From: Adiantum capillus-veneris | Taxonomy: Eukaryota; Streptophyta; Polypodiopsida; Polypodiales; Pteridaceae | Assembly (NCBI GenBank): GCA_014529385.2 | Contig: CM043945.1 | Coordinates: 155,690,741-155,754,740, forward strand | Length of the DNA stretch: 64,000 nt | Direction of reading: 5' to 3' | Shown: one piece after another, positions 14,480 through 26,390 of the stretch | Layout: each line of letters opens with the position of its first letter | Position numbering within the stretch: the stretch's first letter is position 1 | Position numbers and translations under genes: made by a program | The notes under the pieces: model-generated | Databases searched by the model: none | What the model was told of the DNA's origin: nothing | What the model saw: the letters and a program-made list of their open reading frames with translations, nothing else

Positions 14480-15598
14480 TGTTTGTTTCCCAAGAACGTG
14501 TTTGCTTGATTTCCGTCACCTCTAGCCCGTGGAGCTTTGTTAACTTGAGGTCTTCTGTGAGGTCTTTTATTTTCTCCTCCTCCCCAACGAGGTTACGGTT
14601 GACATTTCCATTGTTGTTATTGTTGACAGGCGGTCCATTCCAAACAAAAGGTGGATTGCCTGGTCTAAAATTCCCTTGGATTTGAGGTTGTCTCTGGTTT
14701 TGGTTAAAGTTTTGCTGATTGAAGTTCCTCTAAACTGTCGATGGTCTGGGTCTAAAATTTATGAAATTCCGATTTAGATTGAAGTTCCTATGTTCATAAT
14801 TGTCCACCAATACTGTAAAGCTTGAATTGTTAAATGGACAATCCCGGATTGATGACCAGGATCAACACAAGTGTAGCACAAATGATCCTGCCTAACTTTC
14901 ATACGTAATAAGCTCTCTCTTCTTTGCTACGGATTTCTAGACCTTCCTCCTCGGGATAAAGCCTTTTGATTTCATGAATAGGAAAAGGTTCTAGTTCCCT
15001 CTTTCAGATAGTAGATAACTCTATTTCAATGGGTTTACCTGCATCAAGGACATCTGCAAAATTGGTAAGATGAACACTCTAGAGTCTAGTCTTTATAGGA
15101 TTATGTAACCGTGACACGAATTGAGCTACCTTGACCTCTTGAGTCATTCCTACTGGAGCATACTTGACAAGGGTTTTAAAATATTGATAATATGATTCTA
15201 GATCTCTGGTTCCTTGAGTACATTCAAGAAACTCATTCATACGGTCTGAATGATAGACTTTGTTATGATAGTTCTTCTTGAGCTGGGTTTTAAGGTAATC
15301 CCAAGTTGCAACATTGAGATCAAGATTGTTTTCTATGCAATGGTCTCTCCACCAATGCTTGGTTGTTTTCTCTAGTGATGATAGATTTGTTTACTACATA
15401 CAAATGAGCCAACTCAAAGTAGTCATCCATGCGCTCAATCCAATCTTCAAGAAGTTTTCCTATGTCTTTGTCTTCCACGCTAAAATTTCCAGGTTGAGAC
15501 TTGCAAAGAATAACATCGATGTCTCTATCAATGATGGTGTGTTGAGGAAAAATAGGTGCATTTGCGTTAGTAGCAGCCGCATTTTCTCTAAGAGGCAT
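14480..15598 (-). pseudogene. Chromovirus gag
   Basis: The start MPLRENAAATNANAPIF at 15,598 leads to LEDWIERMDDYFELAH. In shifted frames follow WWRDHCIENNLDLNVATWDY, NYHNKVYHSDRMNEFLEC, SYYQYFKTLVKYAPVG and QFVSRLHNPIKTR, the conserved retrotransposon capsid core. A degraded zinc knuckle follows at about 14,820-14,890: CYTCVDPGH is intact but the last Cys is lost. The tail (about 14,690-14,480) is basic and Arg/Asn rich. Gag forms the particle and packages RNA. At least two frameshifts and several stops are present. Confidence 0.85.
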
Positions 15599-15838
15599 GG
15601 TAACTTACTGCACCATATCAACCAATGTCACACTTAGTAAAATATTCTAATCGAGCATCCGCTCGAAGTTCTCAAATCAAATAGAATAGACAATTGAAGA
15701 TAAGATGAGAGAGAAATAAGAGAAAGAATAACGAATAATTTAATTCAATTCTTATATCACAAAACTTTGGGATTTTGAAAAGTCTACAAAGTTTCTTGAA
15801 AATTTCTAATAAATTTTAATGGCTCTAACATAATGCAC

Positions 15839-16129
15839 TCAATAATATCCACTATGACATCCTTCCACCAATGGAGCATAGCTATCCCATTCCTTGAGTA
15901 TATCAGATGGGTGATCTGAATAATCCTTTTTTATCTTTGGTTGGAACATTTCTTCATTGGCGTGCGAGTCATACCATTGTTGAGTAAGGAATTTGTTCAT
16001 TATAGGTACCCCCATTTTGGTATAAACAATTGCCTTCTTGTACCCAAAGTAGTCATCAAAGTTATACTTAGGGGGGGATGTAACCTGCGTGCAACCATAT
16101 GGAAAAAACCCTCTATCTGTAGACCCCAA
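15839..16129 (-). CDS. Unrecognised 96-codon frame upstream of chromovirus gag
   Basis: An open minus-strand frame with mixed, protein-like composition (YNFDDYFGYKKAIVYTKMG, then TQQWYDSHANEEMF, then DILKEWDSYAPL). I see no known motif, transmembrane segment or signal peptide. It lies 240 bases upstream of gag, where a leader or 5' LTR would be expected, so it could be flanking sequence or a chance frame. Confidence 0.25.
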   Translation of the reverse strand: MGSTDRGFFPYGCTQVTSPPKYNFDDYFGYKKAIVYTKMGVPIMNKFLTQQWYDSHANEEMFQPKIKKDYSDHPSDILKEWDSYAPLVEGCHSGYY

Positions 16130-19100
16130 AGCACTAGCCCAACCCCATATCTACAAATGCTAAAGAACCTATATACCCCCTTTCTAAGATGCTTCTATAG
16201 TCAGCTTGACCCCCTCTATAATATGTGTACGGGTTGTAAATATTTTCACTTAATTTTTTTTGATAGTTTTCTTTGTATAGTAACATTAATTTCAATTTTT
16301 TTGAAAGTTACATTTGTGAAAATAGGACTTTGCACTATGAACAACTTAGACCCTTGTTAAATTTTTTTGGGGGAATTACTGAAGGATTCATTTTTTCCTA
16401 TGTTAAAAAATGGGAGGGCACATGGACCCCTATGTGTCCCTTATCACTCTAGATCTTAAGTTAATGATGTCCAATGCAAGAATTATTACTTCAAGCACCT
16501 TCAAGTTCACCTAGCAGCACAACATGCAACCAATGCTTCTAGCAACTTTCATAACCATGCTCCTTGCACAACTTTCATACTCCTCGAGCACTTCTTGCAT
16601 GTGTTTTTGTGCTAATTCTATCCAACACGTCGGTCATCTCCCACCTAACCGCATTATGTATACAACAAGCTATGGCTATCTTAAGCCTTGGTACTTCACC
16701 TTTCAAGAGTTCACCTTTCTTCTCTAGGCATGATAAGTCCTACGACTGCTTCAAATGCCGACATATTGGTTTGCGTTCAAAGTGTTGCGCACAATGCAAC
16801 CTTTTTCCAGGCATCCAAAGTCAAGCGAATTGGAGTAGAGTGATAAAAAAAACTTTTGTTGCTAATTTCCATCCAAAAACATTCAATAGAATAGCTTATA
16901 AACATACAAGAAGTCTTCTACATTGTCACATACATTGAAGGGTCAAAGATATAAACAAGTGTACAAATACCCTATTCCCAATGTCCTCCTTTAGACCTAC
17001 ACATGTCTAATGTCACGAGTTTATAGATCAACTTTGTCTTGAAGCCTCCTATACCCTATAATCGGCGACTTCTTCTTTGGCAAGAAATCCTTTCCATAAA
17101 TCACACAACTTAAAATGATTACACCTAAGAGAACCACGCAATTAAATCTTGATCTTGACATGCCTGACTAAGAATTCCATCATTGTCATAGAACTTCCAA
17201 AAAAGCAACATGTAAACATTTGTCATAGAAGTTCTAGAAAAGCAACATACAAACACTATGCATCCACTAATATATCTCTCAACTCTCGAGCTTACCCGAC
17301 CATGGACCCATCGAGCTTACCTGACCATGGACCCATCGTGCTCCATCATTTTCTTGAGAGTGTTTCTCCCACAATGAATACCCACTAACTTTATCTGTCA
17401 ATAAAAGATCACATATTTTTTAAAATTAATCTCCCTCTTTCCATTTCATTCACACAAGGAAAGGCATCACCAAGGACTCATCCATTACCCCCCTTGGGAG
17501 GGCCAAAAAATTACCGCTCCATTCTTCATTAGAAAAAGGGGAGGCATTAGTAAAGCCTCACCCTTTGGGGTAGGACAAAAAAAATATACCATGAGGTCCA
17601 TATATAAAAGTGTATAAAAGAAACTATTGACACTACTCTTTTAGCACAAGGATAAAATAACTTCTATTATTGAAAATAACTACTTTTTTTGCTGCATTTC
17701 ATACAAACTATAAAAATATAAAGTAATTTCTTTATTTTTAAAATGGCACTACTGTCATGATAGCATACATCCATATTGAATGAATTGCCATAATGAAAAC
17801 TCATTAGATAAATTTTGCTCAGTCTAGTGCGCAAGCACAATATTTATAATGATGCTTTGCAAGAAATCCACAGCTTAATAAGGACCATCATTGCAAACCT
17901 GATTGATATCTTTGAAATACGCACTTATGTTATAATCACACAAAAAGAATAACTACCAACTTCACATCTACTCTTTAAGAAAAGGCTACTTAAGTGGCAT
18001 TAAAAACCTTCTACACACCAAGAACTAAAATAATTTGGTTGGGCAGAGCTGTAGACCGTCAGCATAAGACTTGCAAAGAGAAATAAAAAGCTTTAAGATC
18101 AGTGATATAATAAAATGAAAGCTTAATAGAAAAACAAACTGTATATTCTTGTATGTTCTCAATATGTCCTTGCCTCTTCAGTACATAAATCGCAAAAGCG
18201 TTTGAACTCAACCCCTGCTCTCTCTTCGACTTAGGTCAAACCAAAGCACCTATAGTTTGAACTGCTAGCATCTGGTACAGTCTAAACTGCTAGCATCTTT
18301 CTTGCGAAAACAACATCAATTGTGCTTGAAGACTCTTGTCGGACATGAGTGTACGCAGGAGCAGAACCAATCAACATCCAAGCAAACAAAATACAAGACA
18401 ATGGACAAAATGCACCAATAAAGCATTAAAAAAAACATGCAGAGCGATCGATGCTCCTTGCACAAGTTGTAAAAAAACCCACCAACGCGCTTGCAAGTTG
18501 CATGTGAAAGCTGGAAAGAAACGTGCATGTAAGAAGGCGAAGTTATAGCAATTTTGAAAAAAAAAAGGATATGAGAGTGCAGGCAAGGAGAGGGGGACCT
18601 GGACGCCATGGCTTGCTGAGGCAAGCCTAGAGGTAAAGATACCTGCAAAAATATATAAAGCTAATGACGGGAATCACTTTGAGATGGCTTTTCAAGCTGT
18701 GCCATCTCCATATCTGCAAACTCGGTTCTTTGAACACCTTAGGATGTTACACGCAAGTGTCGGGAGGGGGTAAACAAGGTTGGTGCAAGCCTAGAAGCAG
18801 AAGAAGAAAAACAAGAGAGGGAGGGGGTAAACAAGGTTGGTGCAAGCCTAAAAGCAAAAGGACGACGAAGCACAGATCAAGAAGTAGAAGAAGGAAAACA
18901 AGAGAGGGAGGCTCAACTTGAGGCTTGAGCTTCCCTACATATGAGCACTTACTAATAACCATCCCGTAACCCTAGCTCACCCTAAATAGGACCCAATAAA
19001 ATTGCGTGACATTATGAGCTGTCTGCCACCAATCATAACATAAAGAGCATGAGATTTTATTGGCCTTTTCTTCAATTTCATAAAATAAAAGTTTAAGAAA

Positions 19101-19950
19101 ATACCAATGCTTCTTATTGGCAAAAAGGGGAGGCATCACTACGGCCTCATCCCTTTGGACATCACTACGGTAAAACTTGGATATATGATTCGATGTAGTT
19201 TTCCCTTGTAGCTAAAGTAATTCATGATCTTGTAAGGAGATTACTAACACATTATGACTTTGCAGTTTTTTTTACTGTCCGTGCTCTTGAGTCTTGTTGT
19301 ACACAATGTGATCACTCTCTCTTGTGGTTAGCACGTTGCTCTACTTTTGGCACCCTGCATAAGTGTTGTACAATCAAAATACTATGCTTACATTATAAGA
19401 TACTTCTTTGTTGCTAGCCTAGACTTGCTAGTGATGTAGTAGACATTGCATTTTCAAATTATTATGCAGGCAACCATGAATTTTCACATTGTTACATTAT
19501 TTTTCTTAAAATATAGATCGAAATTGTCCTTTTCGTTTTCCTCTCAACTGGCATTTTTTACTTTTGAAGCAGCGTGAGTGTAAGCTAAGACACACTTTTG
19601 CTGAACACTAGACCTTGGCCCACTAATTAGCTCGGTGTTTGAACCTATTGGTTGATACATTAGACTATATTAAAGGGGCCTATAACTCCAACCACACAGA
19701 CGATGCTCTTTTGGAGGGCGAGGAAGAAGGATAGTCCAAAAATTATGGACAAATCCTCCTCATAGCGTCCACATTAGTTCATGTATGTCAAGGAAAAATA
19801 TGGGATTTGTTAATATTTTAGGTCAAAATTTGACAATGTTGAGAGGTTTTTGATAAAGTTTTACAGATTTTGCTCTCCCCCTCCAATTCCCCCCGCCCCT
19901 CCCCCCTTGCCCTCCTCTCTCTACCTACGATAGACATCAAGAAATAAGTA
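16130..19950. other. 3.8 kb without a supportable gene
   Basis: AT-rich sequence with no frame showing recognisable motifs. A 25-base phrase (cgagcttac, then ccgaccatggaccca) is duplicated at about 17,286-17,338. A degenerate repeat of about 70-100 bases (gagggggtaaacaaggttgg, then tgcaagcct) lies at about 18,765-18,910. Pyrimidine-rich tracts occur at 19,875-19,920. Confidence 0.5.
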
Positions 19951-20031
19951 GGGGGTTACCTCTATTGTATACGCTTATGGAACCCCTATTTAAAACCCCT
20001 CTTCCTTACACTCACGTGATACCATACGGAA

Positions 20032-20428
20032 CTACATAGTGAATCCCTCGGGATTGAAGTAAGCATATTCTTTTGGAAACACATCCGGAGTGACCGATCC
20101 AACTGAGCTGTGTATATTTGCACAATCTGCAAGGCACTCAGGTCTGTTGTAGGCATTGTATAAAACTTTTACATGGCGAGGATTGTAGATTAGTGACTTC
20201 ACAAATAAGCCTGAAGAACAACTTCCACGGTACCGGGCTAAAGGAATGTTGGTCTTTGTTTTCGCATTGACGGCCCCATACATTAAACATAACAATATCG
20301 AAGCATCCTGTAGACATTACTAAAGGAATTATGTTTCTGACCATCCATGTTTTCTTTGTCGGTCTTGGGATAAGTTTATAAGGATCTATGTACAGTATTT
20401 GATTAGTGACAACAATCTCCATTTCCAA
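20032..20428 (-). pseudogene. Unrecognised coding remnant
   Basis: Two overlapping minus-strand frames look protein-like. One has LYIDPYKLIPRPTKKTWMV, RNIIPLVMSTGCFDIVMFN. The other has SLIYNPRHVKVLYNAYNRPE, CLADCANIHSSVGSVTP and FPKEYAYFNPEGFT. The shift between them near 20,290 indicates a broken gene. The Tyr/Asn/Pro/Cys-rich composition with regular aromatic spacing suggests a real former protein. I cannot assign a family. Confidence 0.4.
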
Positions 20429-21089
20429 CTTGGATTGTATCCACTTGGTACTCCCAATAGGCGAGCGTTTATGCTTAGGTGGTCTAAACTCGGGGCTCCC
20501 AAAAGCGTAATGATACCAAGCTCAGAATGTAGTAGGTACAATACAATCTGTAGACATCAACATTTTCTTCTCTTCCTCGTTAGGCGTTGTCGTGCAGCTC
20601 CGCTTCCATGCTAAGAAATATGCCAAGAAGATGCAGATCAAGCTTATTGAAATCCTACTTGATTAATGCTCAGCGATGAGGGCTTGTTAAATGATTAATG
20701 TATGTCAGATGCGGCTTAAAAGGGCCAATAGATGCCTTAAATATGCCAAAATTTATTATGCTTGAAGTGAGCACAGATGGGAGATTATGATCTAGAACTG
20801 CAGTGCTTGAAGTGCTCTACCGGCCTGTCTTTACGGCTGGTCGATTGGAGCTACGATGAAGAAGTTATGGCAGTTTAAAGTTCAAGTCGATTGCAGATCC
20901 GTACCAGACTCGGCAATTGCAACTGAGGTGACAGAAATGAAATGAATGCATGGGCTTGAAGTGCTCACTTTGTGGAGTGCGTCGGTCTTTTCAGATCAGT
21001 GATCGGAGTCCCGGTCGCCAAAATATTAGCCGTTAAAGATTCACCGGGGGCCGGCTTCGTACCAGTTCCGTCCGCTTGATCGGAGTGCC

Positions 21090-21545
21090 ATATGGGATTT
21101 TTTATAGCCTCAGTAGGGTTTGTATGCATTTTATGCAGCTTGAGAGGTCTACAGGGATTTACAGCTCGTCAGGCAGATTTCCGCTTGATCAGATAGTAAG
21201 GCTTGAGGCCGATGACAATTGCCGGCTGCTAGCTGGGTAATTTTGGCATTATACGAGATGCTGGTATGGGCAATAAAATTCACGATGACATTGTCATTAT
21301 ATACTAGATGTCGTGCTAGGCACTCCTTTGGTCGGAATGTATACAAAATGATGTGCTTGACAATGCCTTAGCCGATATGTATGCCAAATGTGGTGCCGTT
21401 AAGAAAGCACAAAAAGCTCTTGATGAGCTCATCATTTGAAATGGCGTAACGAGGGGTGCATTGAGTGTAGAGAATTTCGTGTTTGCCGGTGCCTTAGTCA
21501 GCAAGTATGCTAAATGTGGTGCCCAAAAAGGGCTTATGCCCGCCC
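21090..21545 (+). pseudogene. Decayed PLS-type pentatricopeptide repeat (PPR) fragment
   Basis: The plus strand reads MGNKIHDDIV near 21,267, then after stops NALADMYAKCGAVKKAQKAL at about 21,362-21,421, continuing DELI and NGVT. A second weaker copy GALVSKYAKCGA lies at about 21,490-21,525. The phrases GxxIHxxIV and NALxDMYAKCGxxxxAxxxFDEL are signatures of plant PLS-class PPR proteins, which act in organelle RNA editing and processing. Upstream FVCIL (21,120) fits the preceding helix. Only about two repeats survive, with stops and shifts, so it is a relic. Confidence 0.75.
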
Positions 21546-22376
21546 AAGATGCAGTAAAATGGCCGCCAACTCAAATAATAAGGCCGCCCAATGATTAAAG
21601 TGGCCGCCCACATGAGGTTGAATGGCCACCCTATTTTAAAAGGGTGGTGTGAATAAAAGAAGGGGGAGCCCATGGCGTGAAAAGGTAGAACGGCGGCAGC
21701 GTGCAAGGAAATGTTCTGCTTGCGCGAGGCAGGGGAATGCGAGGATGCTCTCGCTAGTGAAACGAGAAATGCTCAGCAGCGCCGTGCACTCTCATTCGGC
21801 CCCAGTTTTTCTGGTTTCCGCGCTGCTCAACCCCGTTTCCTGCCACGTCATAGCGTCGGCTCCTGTGCCACGTCACTAGCGGCGGTGCTATTGGGGCACG
21901 CTATTATTAGTGGAAGGGAGTTGCTTCTTTGGCATGTGTATTGGGAAGTTAACGAAAGAAGGTAACGCCAAGGAGGGCAGGAGTTGCATGAGATGAGCGA
22001 AAGGAAGGCAAAGTTCTTTTTCTCTCCATCTCGAGCTTGAACAGGAAGGCAAAGTTCTTTCTCTCTCCCTCTTGAGCTTTAAGAGGAGGCAAGCAAGTAG
22101 TGTTCTTTCTCTCTCGCTCTCATGCTCGGCAACAGGTTCGAAAAGAGTTTTGTCGAGGCAAGCAAGCGAAGCTTGAGCAAGAGGGTAAGCTTGTCGAGGC
22201 AAGCAAGCAAAGAGAAGCTTGTCGAGGTTAAATTGAGCAAGCAAGGCGTGAAGTGATTAGAGCAAATCAAGGTCGAGAAGAGTTTTCGAGGCTTGAGAAA
22301 GCCAAGGCTTGGTCGAATTGAGGTCGAAGCAAGTAAGCAAGGCGATCTTGGCCTGGAACCAAAGAAAGAGAAGTAA
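21546..22376. other. Non-coding stretch with CGAGGCAAGCAAG-type words
   Basis: No gene is supported. Between about 22,000 and 22,350 short phrases such as cgaggcaagcaagc and agttctttctctctc recur irregularly. Together with the 224-bp duplication that follows, this looks like the leader or LTR of an unidentified retroelement, but no coding domain adjoins it. Confidence 0.45.
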
Positions 22377-22820
22377 GAAGGAGGAAGTTACAACTGGAGA
22401 ATGGCAATTCAGCCGATCCAAAACATTGATGATCGAGGCAGTGAACTGAATTGAAGACTGCAGAATCCATGGGACAATCGAAGCAAATGAAGTGACATGA
22501 GGGAGTTTCTATCATCGTCATCGACAAGAGATTGATTAAATAAGTGTTAAGCCCCGGTGTCATTAACGGCCCGGTTAATTCTGTAAAACAAGAGAAGTAA
22601 GCAAGAGGAAGTTACAACTGGAGAATGGCAATTCAGTCGGTCCAAAGCATTGATGATTGAGGCAGTGAACTGAATTGAAGACTGTAGAATCCACGGGACA
22701 ATCGAAGCAAATGAAGTGACATGAGGGAGTTTCTATCATCGTCATCGACTAGAGATTGATTAAATAAGTGTTAAGCCCCGGTGTCGTTAACGGCCCGGTT
22801 AATTATGTAAAACAGGAGCT
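22377..22820 (+). repeat. 224-bp tandem duplication
   Basis: The phrase gaggaagttacaactggaga begins at 22,381 and again at 22,605. Both copies run on through gaagtgacatgagggagttt to cccggtgtc and cggcccggttaatt. The copies differ at a handful of positions, so the duplication is fairly recent. A third weak echo of cggtgctgttaacagcccg follows at about 22,852. Confidence 0.9.
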
Positions 22821-23143
22821 TAAACTCCTAGTTAGCAGATGACCCAAGTGACGGTGCTGTTAACAGCCCGCCTTGGCTAGTACCAAACATATTAATCGAT
22901 TAATTGATTAATTGATGATTATGGTGATTTCCAGATTCAGTTGCATTTGTTGTTCTTGTTCTCTCTCTTTCACACCTCCCACAGCCAAAGGCCCGGTGCC
23001 TGCCCGGCTCACGTAGCGAACACATATCCCCCGACAGCGTGGTAGTGACAAGCCTTTGCACTTCCACTCCAATTTAGAAATGCTCCTCCTCCATAAGGCG
23101 TGAGAGTATATCCGCCCATATCCCTCGAGGTAAGATGTCAGTC

Positions 23144-23148
<5 letters not shown>

Positions 23149-23211
<63 letters not shown>
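23149..23211 (+). repeat. (CA)n microsatellite
   Basis: An uninterrupted CA dinucleotide run of about 31 units. Frames reading Thr-His through it are spurious. Confidence 0.95.
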
Positions 23212-23213
<2 letters not shown>

Positions 23214-23511
23214 AATCACTCAAGTTAGTTAGAATAATAAAACCAAGATTCAAAATCAAGTATTATACCCTTAAAAAAATATGTATTATATCAAAATCAA
23301 ATTTTTATAACCGTAGAAGACCAAAAAGATACATGGGTAGAAGCATGTTAAGGTGTCACTGAATATGTTGTCTCGGATAGTGCTAGTTACATGTGCTTGT
23401 TGGCATATACTAAAAACGGATGGGCAAGTCCTTTGATTTCAACTGTTCCATAAAAAAATTGTTTTCCTTCCTCATGTGCTTTTGTTTTCAATTAATAAAG
23501 ACGATGTGAGG

Positions 23512-23513
<2 letters not shown>

Positions 23514-23557
<44 letters not shown>
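23514..23557 (+). repeat. (CT)n microsatellite
   Basis: An uninterrupted CT dinucleotide run of about 22 units. Confidence 0.95.
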
Positions 23558-23559
<2 letters not shown>

Positions 23560-24076
23560 GTTCCTTGCACCGAGCATCCTACCTCAGAGATGAGTTGTCA
23601 AAGCTGAGCTATTTCTCTCGTTCCGACACGTACCTACAGAAATGGAGAACCAGTAGTAGCCAACATTATTGCCATGAAGCTCCAATGCTGAAAATGGAGC
23701 CATATTATAATGTGATGGTAAGCAAATCTTATGTGTAGCCCACCTACTCCAAATGAAGTCATTGGTTGGTCACATCTATAGTTTTGTGAGGGAATTTGTT
23801 CATAGTATGTGTGTATTATAACATCAAGTGTTGACAGCTATACATTTAATTGATTTTAAGTAAGTAACATATTATGCATGTCTACAGTTCTCACGAAAAA
23901 GCAGAAGAGAGCCACTACATGCAATGAATTACAACTCCCAAGATCCAACTCTTTCTGTAATCAGGGAATATGAGAGAGTAAGAAAGAGTAAACAACTGCA
24001 GCAAACACAAATGAAATTTGAGTGACAATATCATACCCTCAACGATGAGGAGAATAAGAAAATCTCCTCCAAGATT

Positions 24077-24636
24077 GTGAGAGCTTTCAAGAGTAGGACT
24101 CAAGGTTTCAATACAAAAGCAAAGTGGGAAATTTGGAATCTTGTTGCTCAACATCCGCATGTTCGGGCGATCCATGATGAGTCTTTCGAGGAGGAGGCTG
24201 CTGTACAGATCGCAATTGTCTCAAATGTTCATAGCACACTAGATACCGTCAAGCAGCCACGTTTCAAGAGGAGTTTTTTTTGGAAGAATACAGAATTGCA
24301 GATGATGTTAAATTCAAAGGAAAACATGCCTATTGCAAAAATTGCCAGGATCCTAAATGTCAATCATCGCGCCTTGCAAAGGCGAGATCACGACAGGAAA
24401 AGCCTGATGTTGATGGTCCATTGTTTTCATTTGTTGCATGTCACAAGCAACACTATCATAGCCCAATCACAGATGAAATTAAGGAATTGGTCTATACATT
24501 TTGGAAGGTGGAGACTCGCGTTTCACCAAACAAGAAGGATGTTTGTCGAAAGAGGATGGGGAGGAAAAGGTACATAGAACACCCTATACACCTCCTAGAC
24601 GAGCCTCAGGTGATCAATCAAATATTTGTACCATAA
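24077..24636 (+). pseudogene. Transposase-like gene, N-terminal block
   Basis: Two plus-strand frames, shifted near 24,270, form one protein segment. The first reads MRAFKSRTQGFNTKAKWEIW, then HPHVRAIHDESFEEEAA. The second has a paired-Cys element HAYCKNCQDPKCQSS, then SPITDEIKELVYTFWKVETR, VSPNKKDVCRKRMGRKRYIE and HPIHLLDEPQ. The FW-x4-TRxSPNKKD...RKR...H-x2-HLL order is, from memory, the conserved N-terminal part of a large uncharacterised family of transposase-like proteins in non-seed plants. Coding similarity stops at about 24,620 and resumes at 28,108. Confidence 0.6.
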
Positions 24637-26170
24637 CTTATGCATTTTATGCATTGCATCTCTAGTGCATAGTAGCTTGTATATGCTGATCAATAGCATA
24701 CTGATCTGTAGACTTTTGCTAGTTAGCATATGGACTATGCTAGTTAGCATATTGACTGTGCTAGTTAGCATATGGAGTATGCTAGTAAGCATGCCTTGGG
24801 TTCTAAATAGCATACAGAGCTAGTTGGTTAACACAATATGTATGCTAATTAACATACATGGTATGCTAGTTAACATACCTAGTATGCTAGTTACATACCT
24901 AGTATGCTCAATTGCATGATACATATGCTGTCTAATAGGAAACTGATTATGCTAGTTAGCATATGGAGTTTTCTAGGTAGAATATGGAGTATGCTAGCTA
25001 GCAGGCCTTGAGTTCTAAATAGCATAGAGAGTTAGTTGGTCAACACAAAAGGTATGAAAGTTAACACCACTTATGCTAGTTAACACATACTATGCTCAAT
25101 AGCATGATGGGTATGCTATTTAAGACAAGGGTTATGCTAGTTAGAACTAGCAACTGGGCTTGGTATGCTAGTTAGCATATGGAGTATGCTGGTTAGCATA
25201 TGGAGTATGCTAGTTAGCATGCCTTGTGTTCTACCTAGCATACAGAGTTAGCTAGTTAGCACAAGATGTATGCTAATTAACATCATTTATGCTAGTTAGC
25301 ACCTAGTATACTCATTAGCATGATGGGTGTCCTAATGCGTATACTAGTTAGCATAGTGAGTATGATAATTAGCATATGGAGTATGCTAGTTAGCATATGG
25401 ATTGTGCTAGTTAGCATATGGATTGTGCTAGTTAGCATATGGACAATACTAGTTAGCATATGGAGTATGCTAGTTAGCATGCCTTGGGTTCTAAATAGCA
25501 TACATAGCTAGTTGGTTAACACAATATGTATGCTAATTAACATACTTGGTATGCTAGTTAACATACCTAGTATGCTAGTTACATACCTAGTATGCTCAAT
25601 TGTATGATAAGTATGTTGTCTAACAGAAAGTGATTATGCTAGTTGGCACATGGAGTTTTCTAGGTAGCATATGGAGTATGCTAGTTAGAAGGCCTTGAGT
25701 TCTAAATAGCATACAGAGTTAGTGGGTCAACTTCAAAAAGTATGCAAGTTAACACCACTTCTTCTAGTTAACACCTAGTATGCTCACTAGCATGATGGGT
25801 ATGCTATTTAAGACAAGGGTTATGCTAGTTTGAATTAGCAGTTGGGCTAGGTATGCTAGTTAGCATATGGAGTATGCTAGTTAGCATGCCTTGTGTTCTA
25901 CCTAACATATAGAGTTAGATAGTGAGAACAAGATGTATGCTAATTAACATAATTTCTGCTAGTTAACACCTAGTATGCTCAACAGCATGATGGGTGCCCT
26001 AATGAGTATGCCAGTTAGCATATGGTTTGTGCTAGTTAGCATGCATTGTGCTCTACCTAGCATACTAAGTTACCTGGTAAACACAAGATATATGGTAATT
26101 AACACTCTTTATGCTAGTTAACATACGTTGTTGCATGCACATTAGGATGATGATTGTGCTATTTAACACT
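24637..26170. repeat. Palindromic AT-rich repeat array A
   Basis: Some 1.5 kb are built from variants of a 16-base palindrome, TATGCTAGTTAGCATA-like, separated by short spacers. A higher-order repeat is visible: the phrase atgccttgggttctaaatag at 24,791 recurs at 25,479 (688 bases), and gccttgtgttctacctag at 25,221 recurs with changes at 25,888 (667 bases). So one unit of about 670-690 bases, itself made of palindromes, is present a little over twice. Frames reading Met-Leu-Val-Ser-Ile through it are spurious. Confidence 0.9.
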
Positions 26171-26319
26171 ATGATTGGTGTAATGGAAATGGCCTATGAA
26201 CTTAGAGAATAGCGGAATTAAGAGAATTAGAGTGAGCAACTTTGAGAGCATAGATGGTGAACTTAATTGGTAGTAGCAACTTAATCATAACACTTAATTA
26301 ACTAGGCATGAGCAATACC

Positions 26320-26390
<71 letters not shown>

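Larger units (their letters stand above)
10244..15598 (-). mobile_element. Degenerate Ty3/gypsy chromovirus
   Basis: Reading the minus strand from 15,598 to 10,276 gives gag, protease, RT, RNase H, integrase and a C-terminal chromodomain, the order expected of a chromovirus. A polypurine tract (minus strand agtgtgggagga, plus positions 10,245-10,256) is followed directly by TGTAAGATCC, which I take as the start of the 3' LTR at 10,244. Multiple stops and frameshifts make it inactive. A candidate solo LTR splits it between gag and protease at 13,637-14,476. No matching 5' LTR was recognised right of 15,600, so the 5' end may be lost or too diverged. Confidence 0.88.
22821..24060. other. Non-coding stretch with CA and CT microsatellites
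   Basis: (CA)n at about 23,149-23,211 (about 31 units) and (CT)n at about 23,514-23,557 (about 22 units). A short ATTAATCGATTAATTGATTA stretch lies near 22,890. No gene is supported. Confidence 0.7.

Noticed and set aside
15600-16200. 5' LTR of the minus-strand chromovirus
   Set aside because: No sequence here matches the sequence left of 10,244, so no LTR pair can be shown.
18316-18962. Small minus- and plus-strand frames near 18.3-18.9 kb
   Set aside because: Low-complexity Cys/Leu- or Arg/Lys-rich products of short local repeats, no motif.
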